Positions 1-11,227 of a stretch of 64,000 nucleotides of DNA are shown here, in pieces. Source of the stretch: Boswellia sacra. Lineage: Eukaryota > Streptophyta > Magnoliopsida > Sapindales > Burseraceae. Below the pieces are notes generated by a model. The model had not been told where the DNA came from and searched no databases. It saw nothing but the letters and a program-made list of their open reading frames with translations. The stretch lies in contig SNVD02014120.1 of NCBI GenBank assembly GCA_013180625.2, positions 26,307 through 90,306 on the forward strand. Direction: 5' to 3'. How positions within the stretch are numbered: position 1 is the stretch's first letter; each line of letters starts with the position of its first letter. A program made the position numbers and the translations under genes.

Positions 1-1040
1 ATGGCAATAACCCATCATTATATCCATTATTGATTTACTCCTGTAGGTTTTGCTTCTCTTGTTTTATGTGTAACTCCTCTCAAGTGTAACATGACCTGTG
101 ATTTTTAAGTACGGAGTAGCTTGAGTAGAGTAGGTATGGATCAACAGAACTTGAGTAAACAGTGAAACATGAATAGGAAACAGTTGGGTGATAGGAGTGT
201 AATCTAAGATAAAGTATGATATGATATGAAGCAGCTTGCTAGACACTAATCACAATATTATTTAAAATATTATAAACAGTATAATGATGCAATGATTTAT
301 GGTAGGCTTAGGTGGAGAGCACATCATTTGGGATAGGGGGATAATTAAAATAAATCCCTGAGGTTTGCTACTTTGTGACATTCAGAAATACAAGTTGCCC
401 CTTCACTCTTAATTGTCATATGTTTAATTTGATGGGATGAGAGTGACATATTAGAAGAGTTCTCACTACTCAATGTAGCTGAAAATAGTTTCATGAAACC
501 AAGTTAATGAATATTTCTCTTTGCCTGTATTCTCTCCATATCTTAGTTCTAACTAAGCTTTTAAAGAGATACTAATATATAGTTTTTCACTTCTATATAT
601 GGTTTATATTTATCTTCTTTCTCTTCTTTTATTAATTTCCTTTTTTTTTTAACCATCAATCATATTATTCAAAAAGCTAAGGCTAAGAAGAGGATCCTTG
701 TTTAATAAGTAAATGGAAAAAGGCAAATTTTGTTTCCATAATCTAGAGATCTCATCAGTGAACTAGTCAACTTGAATACAGGGCATCTAGGCACTTCAAG
801 TTTGTTGACTTACACTCTGTGAATGCCTCAAGATGCAGGGAAAGACCCAGCTGATTGATGTGTATCATTCAATAACCCTGCAAAGACTTGATTATAGAGC
901 CTGTGGCACATGATCTTAATGCCCTGTAGCTTTACAATGCCAAAGGTATATGTATTTTCATAGAATGAGTTATGACACATTACATGACAGGACAAGATCT
1001 TTTACGTGCGCTTCACCTTCACTATTTGGCAACGGATATA
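1..1040. other. Intergenic; duplicated ZRK flank
   Basis: No gene is visible. Bases about 740-990 match about 2020-2275 and 18640-18800 (shared phrases such as the stretch around 'gcctgtggcacatgatctt' and 'ctttacaatgccaaaagt'), so this is one of at least three copies of a ZRK flanking sequence. Bases 1-740 show only short ORFs without recognisable similarity. Confidence 0.6.
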
Positions 1041-1044
1041 TTAA

Positions 1045-1250
1045 TTGTTGACCCAATAAGGTATGTGATGGCCCTAAAAATGATCGGCCTGGAGAATCCA
1101 AAGTGAAGATAAGCTACTGCATTAGCGATCTGCATGGCAATCTTTAGCCTATGCCCCTGTGGAAACGGCTCATAATGAATGGGGTTGATAAGGAGAATAG
1201 CAATCTTTAGCCTATGTCTCGATAGAAATGGCTCATAATTTGTTTCCAGT
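1045..1250 (-). pseudogene. ZRK pseudokinase fragment with internal duplication
   Basis: The minus strand matches the central kinase part of the copy at 16347-17378 (its bases about 16800-16931, coding for the segment around PS-HILL, IIFRD and LHFGFSR). Only this piece is left. The piece around 'gcaatctttagcctatg' occurs twice in a row (about 1138 and 1200), a small internal duplication. It joins directly to a promoter-like flank (1255-1720) that matches 17550-17960, so the 5' half of the gene was deleted. It cannot code for a protein. Confidence 0.7.
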
Positions 1251-1254
1251 CATA

Positions 1255-2560
1255 ATGGGGTTGAATGGATATAAGTTTTTTTTCATTAAAGTCAGATTTG
1301 GTGGCCTTAGAACTTCATCAGTACGTTTTATTTTCACAAAAATCTCTCTCCCAGGAAAGCAATTACTGTGTATGTGTAATTTGAACTAACAAAAAAAAAA
1401 TCTTACTAATGATTGTGAGAGTTAGCAGTTGAAATAAGGTAAATTTTCATTGTCATCTAAGTGTAGGGATTATGAATAACATGTCGTTTACAAGGGATGT
1501 ATAGTTTAGATTATAAGTTGGGCGTGGGCAAGGCTTTGTCAACGACATGTCATGCTCCACTAATTTCATACTAACGATGTCTTTCGTTTTACCAACCAAT
1601 TAACCGCACGCCAATTTACCTTTTGAAATATGAACCACATCCTACACCAACCACTTGTTGCTATATATATCCATGCCAGCTTGGTTCTGTGTCTAGTAGC
1701 TAAAAGGACACGCTGCCGAGCACTTTTATTCCACGAATTGGAAGTCTAAGATGAGATTCATACATTGATTATATGCACAATCACTGGAGAATTACCAGAA
1801 ATAGGCCAACAGGCAATAAAATTAATGAAAATGATGGCGGGTGCAGGCATGACATGATTCACACATTATGCTTGAGAAGCACAAAATAAAGAAAGAACCA
1901 AGAGTGGCATAGTAGTAAGAGTTGTCACTACCCAGTTTAGATGAAAGTAGTTACGTGAAACTGAGTTATCAATATTTCTCTTTGACTATCAGAGTAAATG
2001 TAAAAAGGCCAAATTTTGTTTCTACAATCCAGAGATCTCTTCAGTGAACCTGTCAACTCGGATACTGAGCATCTGGACATATCAGGGTTGTTGACTTGCA
2101 CTCTGTGAATGCCTCAAGTCAAGATGCGGGGAAGACCCATCTGCTTGATGTGTATTGTTCGATTACCCCGCACAAATTAATTAATTGTAGAGCCTGTGGC
2201 ACATGATCTTCATTAATGCCCTCTAGCTTTACAATGCCAAAAGTATATGTATTTTCATAGAATGACACATTTAAATCGGTGTAGCACGCTTTAGTGAAGT
2301 TTGAATTAAGTAGAGGAGGTAATACATAAATGACAAAATCTACTTGCAGTTCAAATATGTACTAGCCATAAAATAACAACGTTCTGGGCTTAAGAATATG
2401 ACCAGAAAATCAAACAAATTATTAAAAAAAGAAAAAAGAAAAAAACCCTTCTTCCAACAAATAACTGGTTATATTTGAAAGGTTTTAGCTGTTATCATGG
2501 GAAATGAAGACATGATTTACTAATAAAAAAGGAAGGTCCAACCTTTCATAGACAAAATTA
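1255..2560. repeat. Duplicated upstream/downstream flank of ZRK unit
   Basis: Bases 1255-1720 match 17550-17960 (upstream of the 16.3-kb ZRK copy) and bases 1990-2560 match pieces of 18000-19080. The order is the same in both places, so this is a segmental duplication of one array unit. No coding region is seen. Confidence 0.65.
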
Positions 2561-2561
2561 C

Positions 2562-2645
2562 ACGCCAGACCGACACATTTGTCTGAGTTGTTTTGCCACA
2601 TCGATCCTTGTTGGCCTTCCTTCTATTCAGAAAGACATCTGAGTC
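2562..2645 (-). pseudogene. Fossil ZRK C-terminus (second tail)
   Basis: The minus strand resembles the last 20-25 codons of a ZRK gene (RPT-IDVAKQLRQM-like), directly below the tail of the next pseudogene. Equivalent fossils lie at about 11090, 19090 and 19970, each 70-110 bases downstream of a ZRK stop codon. Confidence 0.6.
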
Positions 2646-2671
2646 GGGCTCACGAAATCTAAATTGAGACA

Positions 2672-3714
2672 TTAAGCGAGAGACAGATACATTTGCCTAA
2701 GTTGCTTAGCCATATCAATCATTGTTGGCCTATCTTCGGCCGATAAGTTGCCACATCCAATGATTAGTTGCACAAAAGCGAGCAATTGCGGCTCGTTCTC
2801 ACGATATGATCCATCTTGAACAATTACAGGATCTACAACCTCACTAAATCTATTATTGTCAACAAGACTCTTCACGTAATCTGGCATTGCACAATAGTCA
2901 CCCATTGCATAAAGGGCTATATCATGAATTTCCTTTCTTGTCAAAAGCACAAGAAGCAACGCACCAAAACTATTAAAATCGAAATTCTCATTGTAATCAG
3001 ATGTAAGGATGAGCTCAGGTGCCATAAATCCAAATGTCCCACTTGTTGGACTGCCCTTTATGTGGGTTTCACCTTCTGGAATATATTCGGATAGCGAAAA
3101 TACTTGAAGAGTTTGACAACATATTGTTCATCCAATAAGAACTAAGATATTTGATGGCTTTTTGTCTTTAAAAACGATGGGCCTGGAGCCCAAAATGAAG
3201 ATACGCTTTTGCAGTAGCATCCTCCATTGCAATCTTTAACCTATGTCTCCATACTAATGGCTGAAAGTTGGGTTGACGAGGACTCTGAATCTGATCAGCA
3301 AGAGTGCCATGTGTTTCTGATTCAAAAAGGAGAATGGGAATTTCATGTCTCCAAGTAACACCCAATCAACTTCAAAAAGTTTTTGTGGCTCATTTGTGAT
3401 GCAAACGCAATGTTATTGATACTACATTCACATACATGTAAGTTGCCTTGCTTATTTTCAAATTTCATAGCAGTTATTGGACGGTCTTGCAGAAAATCTT
3501 TGTACAATTTAGTCATAGAATCTATAGGTATCAGTTCCACAATGTTGTATTTTTTGTTTCTCTTCGAAGCTCTTCAACAGAGAAGTTACAAATTGGATTA
3601 CGTTTACCATTGCAAGAGGTAATCCACTTTTCTTGTAATACTTGGCCGTTTTCTAAAAAATTTCGTATTGCCTACCTTTTTCCAATTGTTGCTTTTTCTT
3701 AAAAATGAACTCAT
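2672..3714 (-). pseudogene. ZRK pseudokinase pseudogene (multiple frameshifts)
   Basis: Reading from the ATG at 3714 (MSSFLRK), the ZRK frame is kept only in pieces: the N-terminal lobe with FASQMSHKNFLKLIGC (3343-3540), the middle with LLFESETHGTLADQI and WRHRLKIAM (3168-3365), and the C-lobe with APE, SFGALLLVLLTR and EDRPTMIDMAKQLRQMYLSLA (2672-3025). These lie in different frames, so several indels break it. An N-terminal frameshift also follows codon 20 or so. It belongs with the 11.2-, 19.2- and 20.1-kb copies: same ending (YLSLA/YLSPA) and same fossil tail below it. It is a dead member of the array. Confidence 0.85.
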
Positions 3715-3883
3715 CTAACCTATTCACAAAGAAGCGAATTACTATTATTTTTTTATTTTTAAATTTTTAAACTGTGGAGTATAAGCATATTGAGAACTAA
3801 AGAGAAAAAATTTGTATTTTATAATCAACCAAGATAACTGTGAATCTAATGTTACAATAATAATAATTTGGTTACAATTATTG

Positions 3884-4070
3884 TTAGATGAATTGGGAAT
3901 TTGATAGAAGAAGATCACTCTCTATTTTGATAGTCAGAGTGCTATTCACTTAGCGAAGAATCTAGTATTCTATGTTCGTACAACATGGAATACTAGATTC
4001 TTCGAAAAGTGAATAGTACTCTGACTGTCATAATAAAGAGTATATTCTTTTATCCAATTTTCAATTTATC
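3884..4070. repeat. Inverted duplication of Copia RNase H segment
   Basis: Two arms of about 87 bases face each other around base 3977. The left arm reads on the plus strand as LLDELGI then DSQSAIHLAKNLVFYVRT, the Copia RNase H signature. The right arm reads a diverged version of the same stretch on the minus strand, in line with the Copia element to the right. The arms differ at many positions, so it is an old event or a fusion of two related copies. Confidence 0.75.
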
Positions 4071-4071
4071 C

Positions 4072-6600
4072 AGCAATCCCCATAACCAAATAGCTTGCTT
4101 CAGAGCCTCTGTCACTGCCATATACTCTGCCTCTGTAGGAGACAAAGCCATCGTAGACTGTAAAGTAGACTTCCAACTCACTGGCACTTTTTTAAAGTAA
4201 ACAAATAATTAGCTGTCGACCAATGTTTATCTAAATCACCAGCATAATCAGAATCAACATATCAAATAGTATACTGATCATACATATCATCTCTCTCAAA
4301 GATTAAGCCAACATCTAATGTTTTCAACAAATACCGTAAGAATCCATTTCATTGCTTGCCAATGCCCTTTACCAAGATCATGCATATACTTGCTCATAAC
4401 TCCAATTACATGTAAAATGTCAGGTCTCATACACACGATAGAATACATAAGGCTACCAACTATATTAGCATATGGAACTCGAGACATATACTGTTGTTTC
4501 TTGTCTATGCTGGGAGATAAAGATGCACTGAGCTTCATATGAGGAGTAAATGGGATACTTATAGGTTTTGACTGCTTTGAAATATCAAACCACTGTAATA
4601 TCTTCTTCAAATACTGCTTCTGAGTCAAACAATCTTGATTCTCTCTCTATCTTTGCTAATCTCCATACCTAGTATATTATTAGCTTCACCCAAATCTTTC
4701 GTCTCAAACTCTTGATTCAACTGGGTATTCAACTTCTTAATTTCCTCAACATTCATTGAAGCTATCAATATATCATCAACATACAAGAGTAGATAAATGA
4801 AAGAACCATCACGTAGCTTTCGAAAATATACACAATTATCAAATTTGCTTTTTATGTACCTCTGACCCATCATAAATCGATCAAATCACTTGTACCACTG
4901 CCTCGAAAATTGTTTCAAACCATAAAGCAATCTTTTTAGTTTGTAAACTAAGTTTTCTTTACGTGCAAGTTTGAATCACGGCGACTGAGTCATATAGATA
5001 TCCTCTTCCAAATCACCATGTAAAAATGCAGTTTTTAAATCAAGTTGAACCAGTTCCATATTCATCTGAGCTACCAAGCCAACAAAATTCTAATGAAAGA
5101 ATGTTTCATAATTAGAGAAAATACATCATTGTAGTCAATTTCTTCCTTCTGAGCATAGCCTTTAGCCACTAACCTTGCCTTGCAGCGGAGGTCACTCTTA
5201 TTAGAAAATTCATCTTTCTTTGTAAATACCCATTTGCATCCGATTACCTTTTTTACCCTTCAATAGTTGAGCTAGCTCTTAAGTTTCATTCTTTTGAAGA
5301 GATTACATCTCTTCGCTTATAGCTGTCTTCCACTAATCAATTTCATAATATCTTACTACTTCTTTATTAGTGGAATGAACATCATCGATAATTAGAAGTG
5401 CAAAGGCAATCATATTAGCAAATCGAGCAGGTCTGCGAATCTTAGTCTTGACCTATTAACTGCAATAGATTCTTGTTGCTGTTGAGGTTTCTGAGTAGAA
5501 CCCTCTCTATCATCTCCCAAATCCTCATCTGTCTCAATAGATCTAATTAGATTTAATGTTATTGTTTAAATTCCACCTGCTGTGGAGTACCATTCACCTT
5601 TGTCTAGTTTTTTTATTTCTTCAACATAAAAGACTCTTCAAATGTCACATCTTGGTTGGATATAATCTACCTTGAACTAAGACACCAAAGACGATATCCT
5701 GTTACCCATGAAGCAAACCCTAAGAAAATCGCTTTCTTGGCTTTAGGATCCAGCTTAGATTCTTTCACATAATAATATGCAGTGGAACAAAAAACATGTA
5801 AAGAATTATAATCACAAACAGATTGTTGAGACCATACCTCCAATGGAGTTCTATCACCAATAGCAGCTGAAGGTAGACGATTAATGAGATGACACGCATA
5901 AGTCATAGCTGCAGCCCAAAATTCCTTGCCCAACCTAGCATTGGACAACATACATCAAATTTTCTTCAGCAATGTTCGGTTCATGCATTCTGCAACCCCA
6001 TTATGTTGTACTGTACCTCTAACAGTAAAGTGACATACAATACCTTTGGCTTGACACAATTTCAAAAACTGATTACTACAATATTCACCACCATTATCTG
6101 TCCTGAGATGCTTAATCTTCTTGTCAGTTTATGTCTCAATCATCTTTTTTCCACTTAAGGAAAACATCAAGTATATGATCTTTAGATTTCAAGTAGAACA
6201 CCTAAGTTCTTCTGGAAAAGTCATCAACAAGAGTAAACAAAGTAGTGCCTACCTCTCGTAGATGTAATTTTGATAGGTCCCCAAATATTTGAGTGAACAT
6301 AATCAAGAATACCCTTGGTATTATATATAGCGGTGTCAAATTTTACTCTCTTCTGCTTTCCTAGAACACAATGCTCACAAAAATCCAACTTGCAGGTCTT
6401 TGCACCTTTCAATAAGTCTTGTCTCAGCAAACTGAATAAGGCTTTCTCACCTTCATGTCTCATTCGCATATGCCACAGTTTAATGATCTTTGAATCTGCA
6501 TCATTATTAGAAACTGTGGTCGCTAATCTAATAACCATACTACCATTATAGTAGTATAAGTCGTTCCTCCTTATGCCTTTTAATGTCACATGAGCACTTA
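4072..6600 (-). pseudogene. Copia pol remnants: integrase, RT, RNase H
   Basis: Visible pieces are: RNase H around 4090-4200 (STMALSPTEAEYMAVTEA); RT C-terminal part 4296-4628 (YLKKILQWF, YANIVGSLMY, RPDILHVIGVMS); RT palm 4625-4873 with YVDD in LLLYVDDILIAS; integrase C-terminal part 5667-5951 (FWAAAMTYACHLINRLPS); and GAG-pre-integrase plus integrase start 6224-6589 (HMRMRHEGEKAL, CEHCVLGKQKRVKF). Frameshifts and stops lie between them. The polyprotein cannot be made. Confidence 0.85.
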
Positions 6601-6685
6601 AAGTGACCCTTAGAATTCCATTTCTAATAGTTACTGCACAGCCTTTAGATTCTAGGACTCGTAAAGAGATGAGATTCTTTTTAGA

Positions 6686-7340
6686 CTACAGTACATACCG
6701 AACATCTGTCAGAACTCTAGTCAATCTATTATGATTCCTTAATCGAATCGAACCTATCCTGACTATGTGGCAAATATCGTCATTGCCCATATACACACCT
6801 CTACCATCAAGCTCTTCAAAATTAAAGAACCATTCCTTATATGGACACATATGATAAGTACAATCTGAATCCATAATCCACTCATTAGAACCAAAAGTGG
6901 ATGGGTGACCAACTAGACATATATTTGAATCACTATCATCCTTATGCTTAACAACATGTGCATCAGAAACAGTTTTCCCCTTATCTTTCTTTTTCAACTT
7001 CGAGCAATTTTTCTTCCAATGCCCTTTCTCACAACAAAAGTCACACTCATCTTTTTCTAGTCTACCCATTGACCAAGATTTTTTCCTTTTTCCTGATTTT
7101 TTACTTTCATTATGTCCTCTCACTGTTAATGCATCTACTGACTCATCCCTATGTTCTCTTTGGTCTTTCTTACGAATTTCATAATTCAACAAAGTAGAAC
7201 AAACTTCTTCAAAAGACAGTTTATCTTTTTCATGCTTAAGAGTAATACACGAATGATCTAAATCATCTGGAAGTGAGCCAATCAATAGCATAGTCTTACT
7301 TTCATCTTTAAAAGTTTCATCTAAGTTTAACAAATCAATA
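6686..7340 (-). pseudogene. Copia gag C-terminal part with zinc knuckle and protease start
   Basis: The minus-strand frame reads the end of a UBN2-type gag (LNLDETFKDESKTMLL, SLPDDLDH), a CCHC zinc knuckle (CDFCCEKGHWKKNC) and the protease entry (WIMDSDCTYHMCP, in which the usual DSGA is altered to DSDC). The N-terminal part of the same gag lies at 8866-9103, beyond the insertion at about 7340-8866. Confidence 0.8.
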
Positions 7341-8866
7341 ATTGATGAACACTTAAATATATATGTCTAATAAGAGCTTAATTCATTATATTAAACTAAT
7401 AGTGTCATTAAATTCCTCAACTTAAGCTTATTGATATTCTTTGCATCTTTTGAATTAGTTTCATCTTTTTATTGCAGGTTCGGTAAAATGGGCATAACTT
7501 TCTATTTATAGATCAGAAAAGAGCAAATATTGATTTGGTGCAAAGCTGATTAAATTCCTATAAAATTGTATTTCACAAGGATCATGAACTCCGGGTGTCT
7601 TAACGGACCAAAAAAGGGCTTGAAGCAAACCCTTATGTAGCCTCGGCCTAGCCCGACCATGTCTCTATATTTTAATCATATCTCTCAAAATATGAATCCA
7701 AATCAGTTGATTCAATATGTTCTAAAAAACTGAGAGAAATATATACAATTTTCATGAAGACATATGATAAAAATTCTAAATATTTCGATGCCGAAATTGG
7801 TGGTGAAAGTTGGTGCACATAATGATCTAAATTATCAACAAGAAATTTTACAATTGTTCCTTTGTAATTTGAAAAGTTTGCCCTTAAATGTATCCATAAA
7901 TAGAAGTGAATTGTGACCCATTAGAGCATCTTGACTCTTCACTAGAATCTCTTAACACTGTGTTTTCTCTCTTGTGTTATGTTCCCTTAATATTATTAAT
8001 AATTCTTTTTCTTCTAGCAATTTTTTTCTTTCTTGTATAATGTCTTGCTAAATCTCTCTTGTTAAGGTAAAAAGATGAAACCCTTGATATGAGAATAAGG
8101 ATTTTCTAACCTTTTGATATGTGTTTAATAATCATAATCTTGTGTTGTTTATTTTACATATTTTATATTTATTTTCGTAATCAATATTGACACCACTTGT
8201 AAAGTGGAGGTCTTAATCCATTGTAGACAATCCTTAACACATCAAATGCTTAGATCCTTTCTAAACGTCATATAGTTCTCCCTTACCGACACAAGTCTAG
8301 TTTAGAACCTTGATTTATTGTAGACATGTTATTGGCACATTGGATGCTTGAACCCATTTACAAGAAGTGATATAAATATTTGTAATGAAACCAATATAAT
8401 TCATATAACTAAAATGAGCTTAAATGATATACCTTCCGATTAAAACCTCCTTGATATGTGAATTCCAATTGATTTATAATTGGGTTATTTTATCTTTATT
8501 GATATGTCAAGGGCGAATTCCCTAACCTTAGCTTTCATTATTATTGTGTTAATTCTTCTTATTTGTGTATTCTAATTATTTTTGTTTATTGCTTATGAAT
8601 TGTTCTTTCATTTGCTATGGTAGGTTTTACCACCTATTTTCATGGATGGTTTTACCATCTCTTATTTTTGTTTTATAGTTGAATGATCAGTTGTACTACC
8701 TATCATCTGTACTTTTATTTGTTAATCATGTTATTTATTTGAATTATTCATATCATATTTCTTATCCTTTATTTTGTACCGCTAAATCCCCTTCCTTGTG
8801 GATCGACTCCAGTCTTATCAAATTTATTACTTCGATACTCCTATACTTGGGAGATAATCCTTTTTT
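7340..8866. mobile_element. LTR-element-like insertion splitting Copia gag
   Basis: Gag homology stops at about 7345 (IDLLNLDE) and resumes at about 8868 (IDEFNKLIAD), so roughly 1.5 kb was inserted. The insert has no ORF. Its right end has 'cttgtggatcgactcc', a phrase common near the inner LTR/leader boundary of plant Ty3-type elements. That suggests a solo LTR or fragment. No clean target duplication could be assigned; 'tca' is shared by both junctions. Confidence 0.45.
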
Positions 8867-9228
8867 GAATGTGTCAGCAATTAACTTATTAAACTCATCA
8901 ATATGAGAACTGATGCTCGTATCTGGTTTTAATTGAAGACAAAACAATCTCTTCAATAGATATAGTCCACTCTCATTGCTTTTCTTCATATATTTGTTTT
9001 CCAGCGCCTTCCACAGTTTACTTGTAGATGTCTCCTTTGTGAACGGATACTTTTGTTCTCTATATAGACAAGAACGAATCAACCCACAAGCTTTTATATT
9101 CAACCTGTCCTAGTTTTTTGCATTGATATCTTTTGGTTTTGTTTCTTCTAGAACAATATCCAAATCTTGCTGCTACAACTCATCCAACACCTCACTCTGC
9201 CATAAGCCGAAATTATTTCGATCGTCGA
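8867..9228 (-). pseudogene. Copia gag N-terminal part
   Basis: The minus-strand frame at 8867-9103 reads FTKETSTSKLWKALENKYM, then LFCLQLKPDTSISSHIDEF and NKLIAD, a typical Copia (UBN2) gag segment. It is separated from its C-terminal part by the 1.5-kb insert. The upstream leader is cut by the Mutator-like element at 9239. Stops are present before 9104. Confidence 0.7.
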
Positions 9229-9238
9229 ATTTTTCAAC

Positions 9239-10304
9239 GAGTTATTGTCACAGACCTCCCCTACCTTTTGAGCTTATTTCATCAATATAGGCCGTTTGCA
9301 TTTTTTCATAAATTTAGTCCCTACATTTTTTGAAAGTCATCACAGACCTCTCTTCCGTTAACTTTTCAATTAAATGTTAGTAAATAAGCTAAACCTCAAA
9401 GGGTAAGATCGTCATTTGAATATTTAAAATTGGGTTATTGTCATGGACCTCTCCTACCTTTTGACTGTATTTCATCAATATGGACCGTTTTATATTTTTT
9501 CATAAATTTAGTCCCTATAGTTTATAAAAGTCATCACAGGCATTCCTTCTATTAACTTAACCGTTAAATAGTCATTTCAACCTTTAAGTCTTAATGTAGT
9601 ATGAAGCTGGTGACATAAAGATTCAAATCCAAGACTTCTTATACTCCAACCTGCCCTTAACCATCTGGCCAAGCTAACTTTTGGACATTAAACTAACAAC
9701 ATAATTATATTACATCTCTTATTCTTCTGCTAAATACACAAAATAAACTCGAAAACTGGTAGCATGGCGATTCGAACCAAAAATCAATATATTACATCTC
9801 TTATTCTTCTGCTAAATACACCACATAATGACGTTTTTGGGTTACTGGCTTGTTGGCTTACTTTTGAAATTTTTTATTTAATTTTTAATTGAAATTATTT
9901 AATTTAAGAATTTTTTAAGGGCATTTAAGTAATTATACGATATTTGGACTGAAAGATGACGTCATCTAATGGTTAAATTAACAGAAGGGATGTCTATGAT
10001 GACTTTTGTAAAATATAGGGACTAAATTTATGAAAAATACAAACGGTCCATATTGATGAAATAAAGCCAAAAGGTAGGGGTGGTCCATGACAATAACTCA
10101 TTTAATTTAATAATTTTTTTAAGGGCATTTAAGTTACTGCACGGTATTTGGACGGAAAGATGACGGCATCTAACGGTTAAGTTAACAGAAGGGATGTCTG
10201 TGATGACTTTTGTAAAACATAGGGACTAAATTTATGAAAAAATGCAAACGGTCCAGATTGATGAAATAAAGCCAAAAGGTAGGGGAGGTTCATGACAATA
10301 ACCC
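9239..10304. mobile_element. Nonautonomous Mutator-like element, 10-bp TSD
   Basis: The ends are inverted: GAGTTATTGTCA at the left and, reversed, GGGTTATTGTCA at the right. It is flanked by a perfect 10-base direct repeat ATTTTTCAAC (9229-9238 and 10305-10314), which fits Mutator-like elements (8-10 bp). The long terminal repeat unit of about 130 bases is present four times: forward at about 9239-9363 and 9424-9560, reverse at about 9966-10101 and 10171-10304. No transposase ORF is visible. It sits in the gag/leader region of the minus-strand Copia. Confidence 0.85.
9600..9690 (-). other. tRNA-like/SINE-like segment
   Basis: On the minus strand a tRNA-like order is seen: 'ttggccagatggttaag' resembles an A box of the Leu/Ser type, and 'gatttgaatct' further on resembles a B box. 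It lies inside the Mutator-like element. No cloverleaf with a paired acceptor stem could be built by eye, so a tRNA-derived SINE piece or chance are both possible. Confidence 0.3.
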
Positions 10305-10541
10305 ATTTTTCAACATCTATTTTTGCATTTGTCTTACTGTCTTCTCTAATACAGATGACTTCTCCGGTACAAACAACGATGATGGCGTTACTCCCCCTCA
10401 CAAATAAGCTTGATACATAAATCACCAATAACCAAGCTCCAAACAAACTATTATATTTAATAACTAGTAATGCAAAATTCAACAACCCAGAATAGTAGTA
10501 ATGACTAGAATGAAATAGTTACTCATTACCCAAAACCTTAG

Positions 10542-10553
10542 GCTCTGATACCA
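10542..10553 (-). promoter_or_regulatory. Copia primer-binding site (tRNA-iMet)
   Basis: The reverse complement is TGGTATCAGAGC, the usual plant Copia primer-binding site for initiator methionine tRNA, two bases from the LTR edge at 10556. Confidence 0.85.
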
Positions 10554-10555
10554 AT

Positions 10556-11060
10556 TGTTGTGCACAATACGGAAGCGATACCAAAAGCATACAAATGCAC
10601 ACAACCGTAAACTATACTAGATAATTGAATATAATAATAACTAAAGAGGTAACTTATCATCCAATAATATTGAAAGACAAAGAACACGAAGATTTAACGA
10701 AGTTCAGTATTGATACCTACGTTATCGGGTGCCATTGGAAAAACTTTTACTATCTTCAAAGAGAATTACAAACTTCTTGGGTTACAATACAAATTCTCAA
10801 ACTATTGGGCCAAACTGAAACACCAAAATAGTTGGGTTAAACCATAATTACTTAAATAATTTGATAATATTACAAATATCAAAAAACAAAGAGGGAAAAG
10901 AAACAAAAACAAACTATAAGATTCATTTCGAAGAACCAAACAAATTTGGAAAGGAGAAAATATTTTCAATTGGACACATAAACACAAACCCACATAGCTT
11001 CTTTTATAAGCTCACATAAGAGCCAAATTTTATCACATAACCGTCGTGGGATTTCTCCCA
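10556..11060 (-). repeat. 5' LTR of the minus-strand Copia
   Basis: The segment starts with TG next to the primer-binding site and ends with CA at 11059-11060, in a short palindrome (TGGGATTTCTCCCA). On the minus strand 'cttataaaag' near 11010 is a likely TATA box of the element. The outer edge is set by the TG/CA rule because no partner LTR exists. Confidence 0.65.
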
Positions 11061-11084
11061 CCTGCATATGACCCAAAAGCTCAA

Positions 11085-11170
11085 CAAATTGGTATATATG
11101 AGCTGTTTTGCCACATCTATCCCTGTTGGCCTTCCTTCCTTCGACTCAGAGAGACATCCAAGGCAGGTGC
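11085..11170 (-). pseudogene. Fossil ZRK C-terminus (second tail)
   Basis: The segment around 'gagctgttttgccacatcta' resembles the end of a ZRK gene read on the minus strand. It lies below the pseudogene at 11228-12254, at the same spacing as the fossils at 2562, 19085 and 19965. Confidence 0.6.
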
Positions 11171-11227
11171 TATAAAATCTGGAATATCGGTTTATATAGG
11201 TTTCAGAAATATTAAGACATTATTAAG

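Larger units (their letters stand above)
3884..11060 (-). mobile_element. Degenerate Copia LTR retrotransposon, 3' LTR missing
   Basis: Minus-strand Copia order from right to left: LTR (10556-11060), primer-binding site (10542-10553, reverse complement TGGTATCAGAGC, initiator Met tRNA), gag, zinc knuckle with protease, integrase, reverse transcriptase and RNase H. Every domain is broken by stops or shifts. Two later insertions split it: an LTR-like segment at about 7340-8866 and a Mutator-like element at 9239-10304. The 3' end stops in the RNase H region at the inverted duplication; no second LTR is seen, so no target duplication can be read. Confidence 0.85.
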
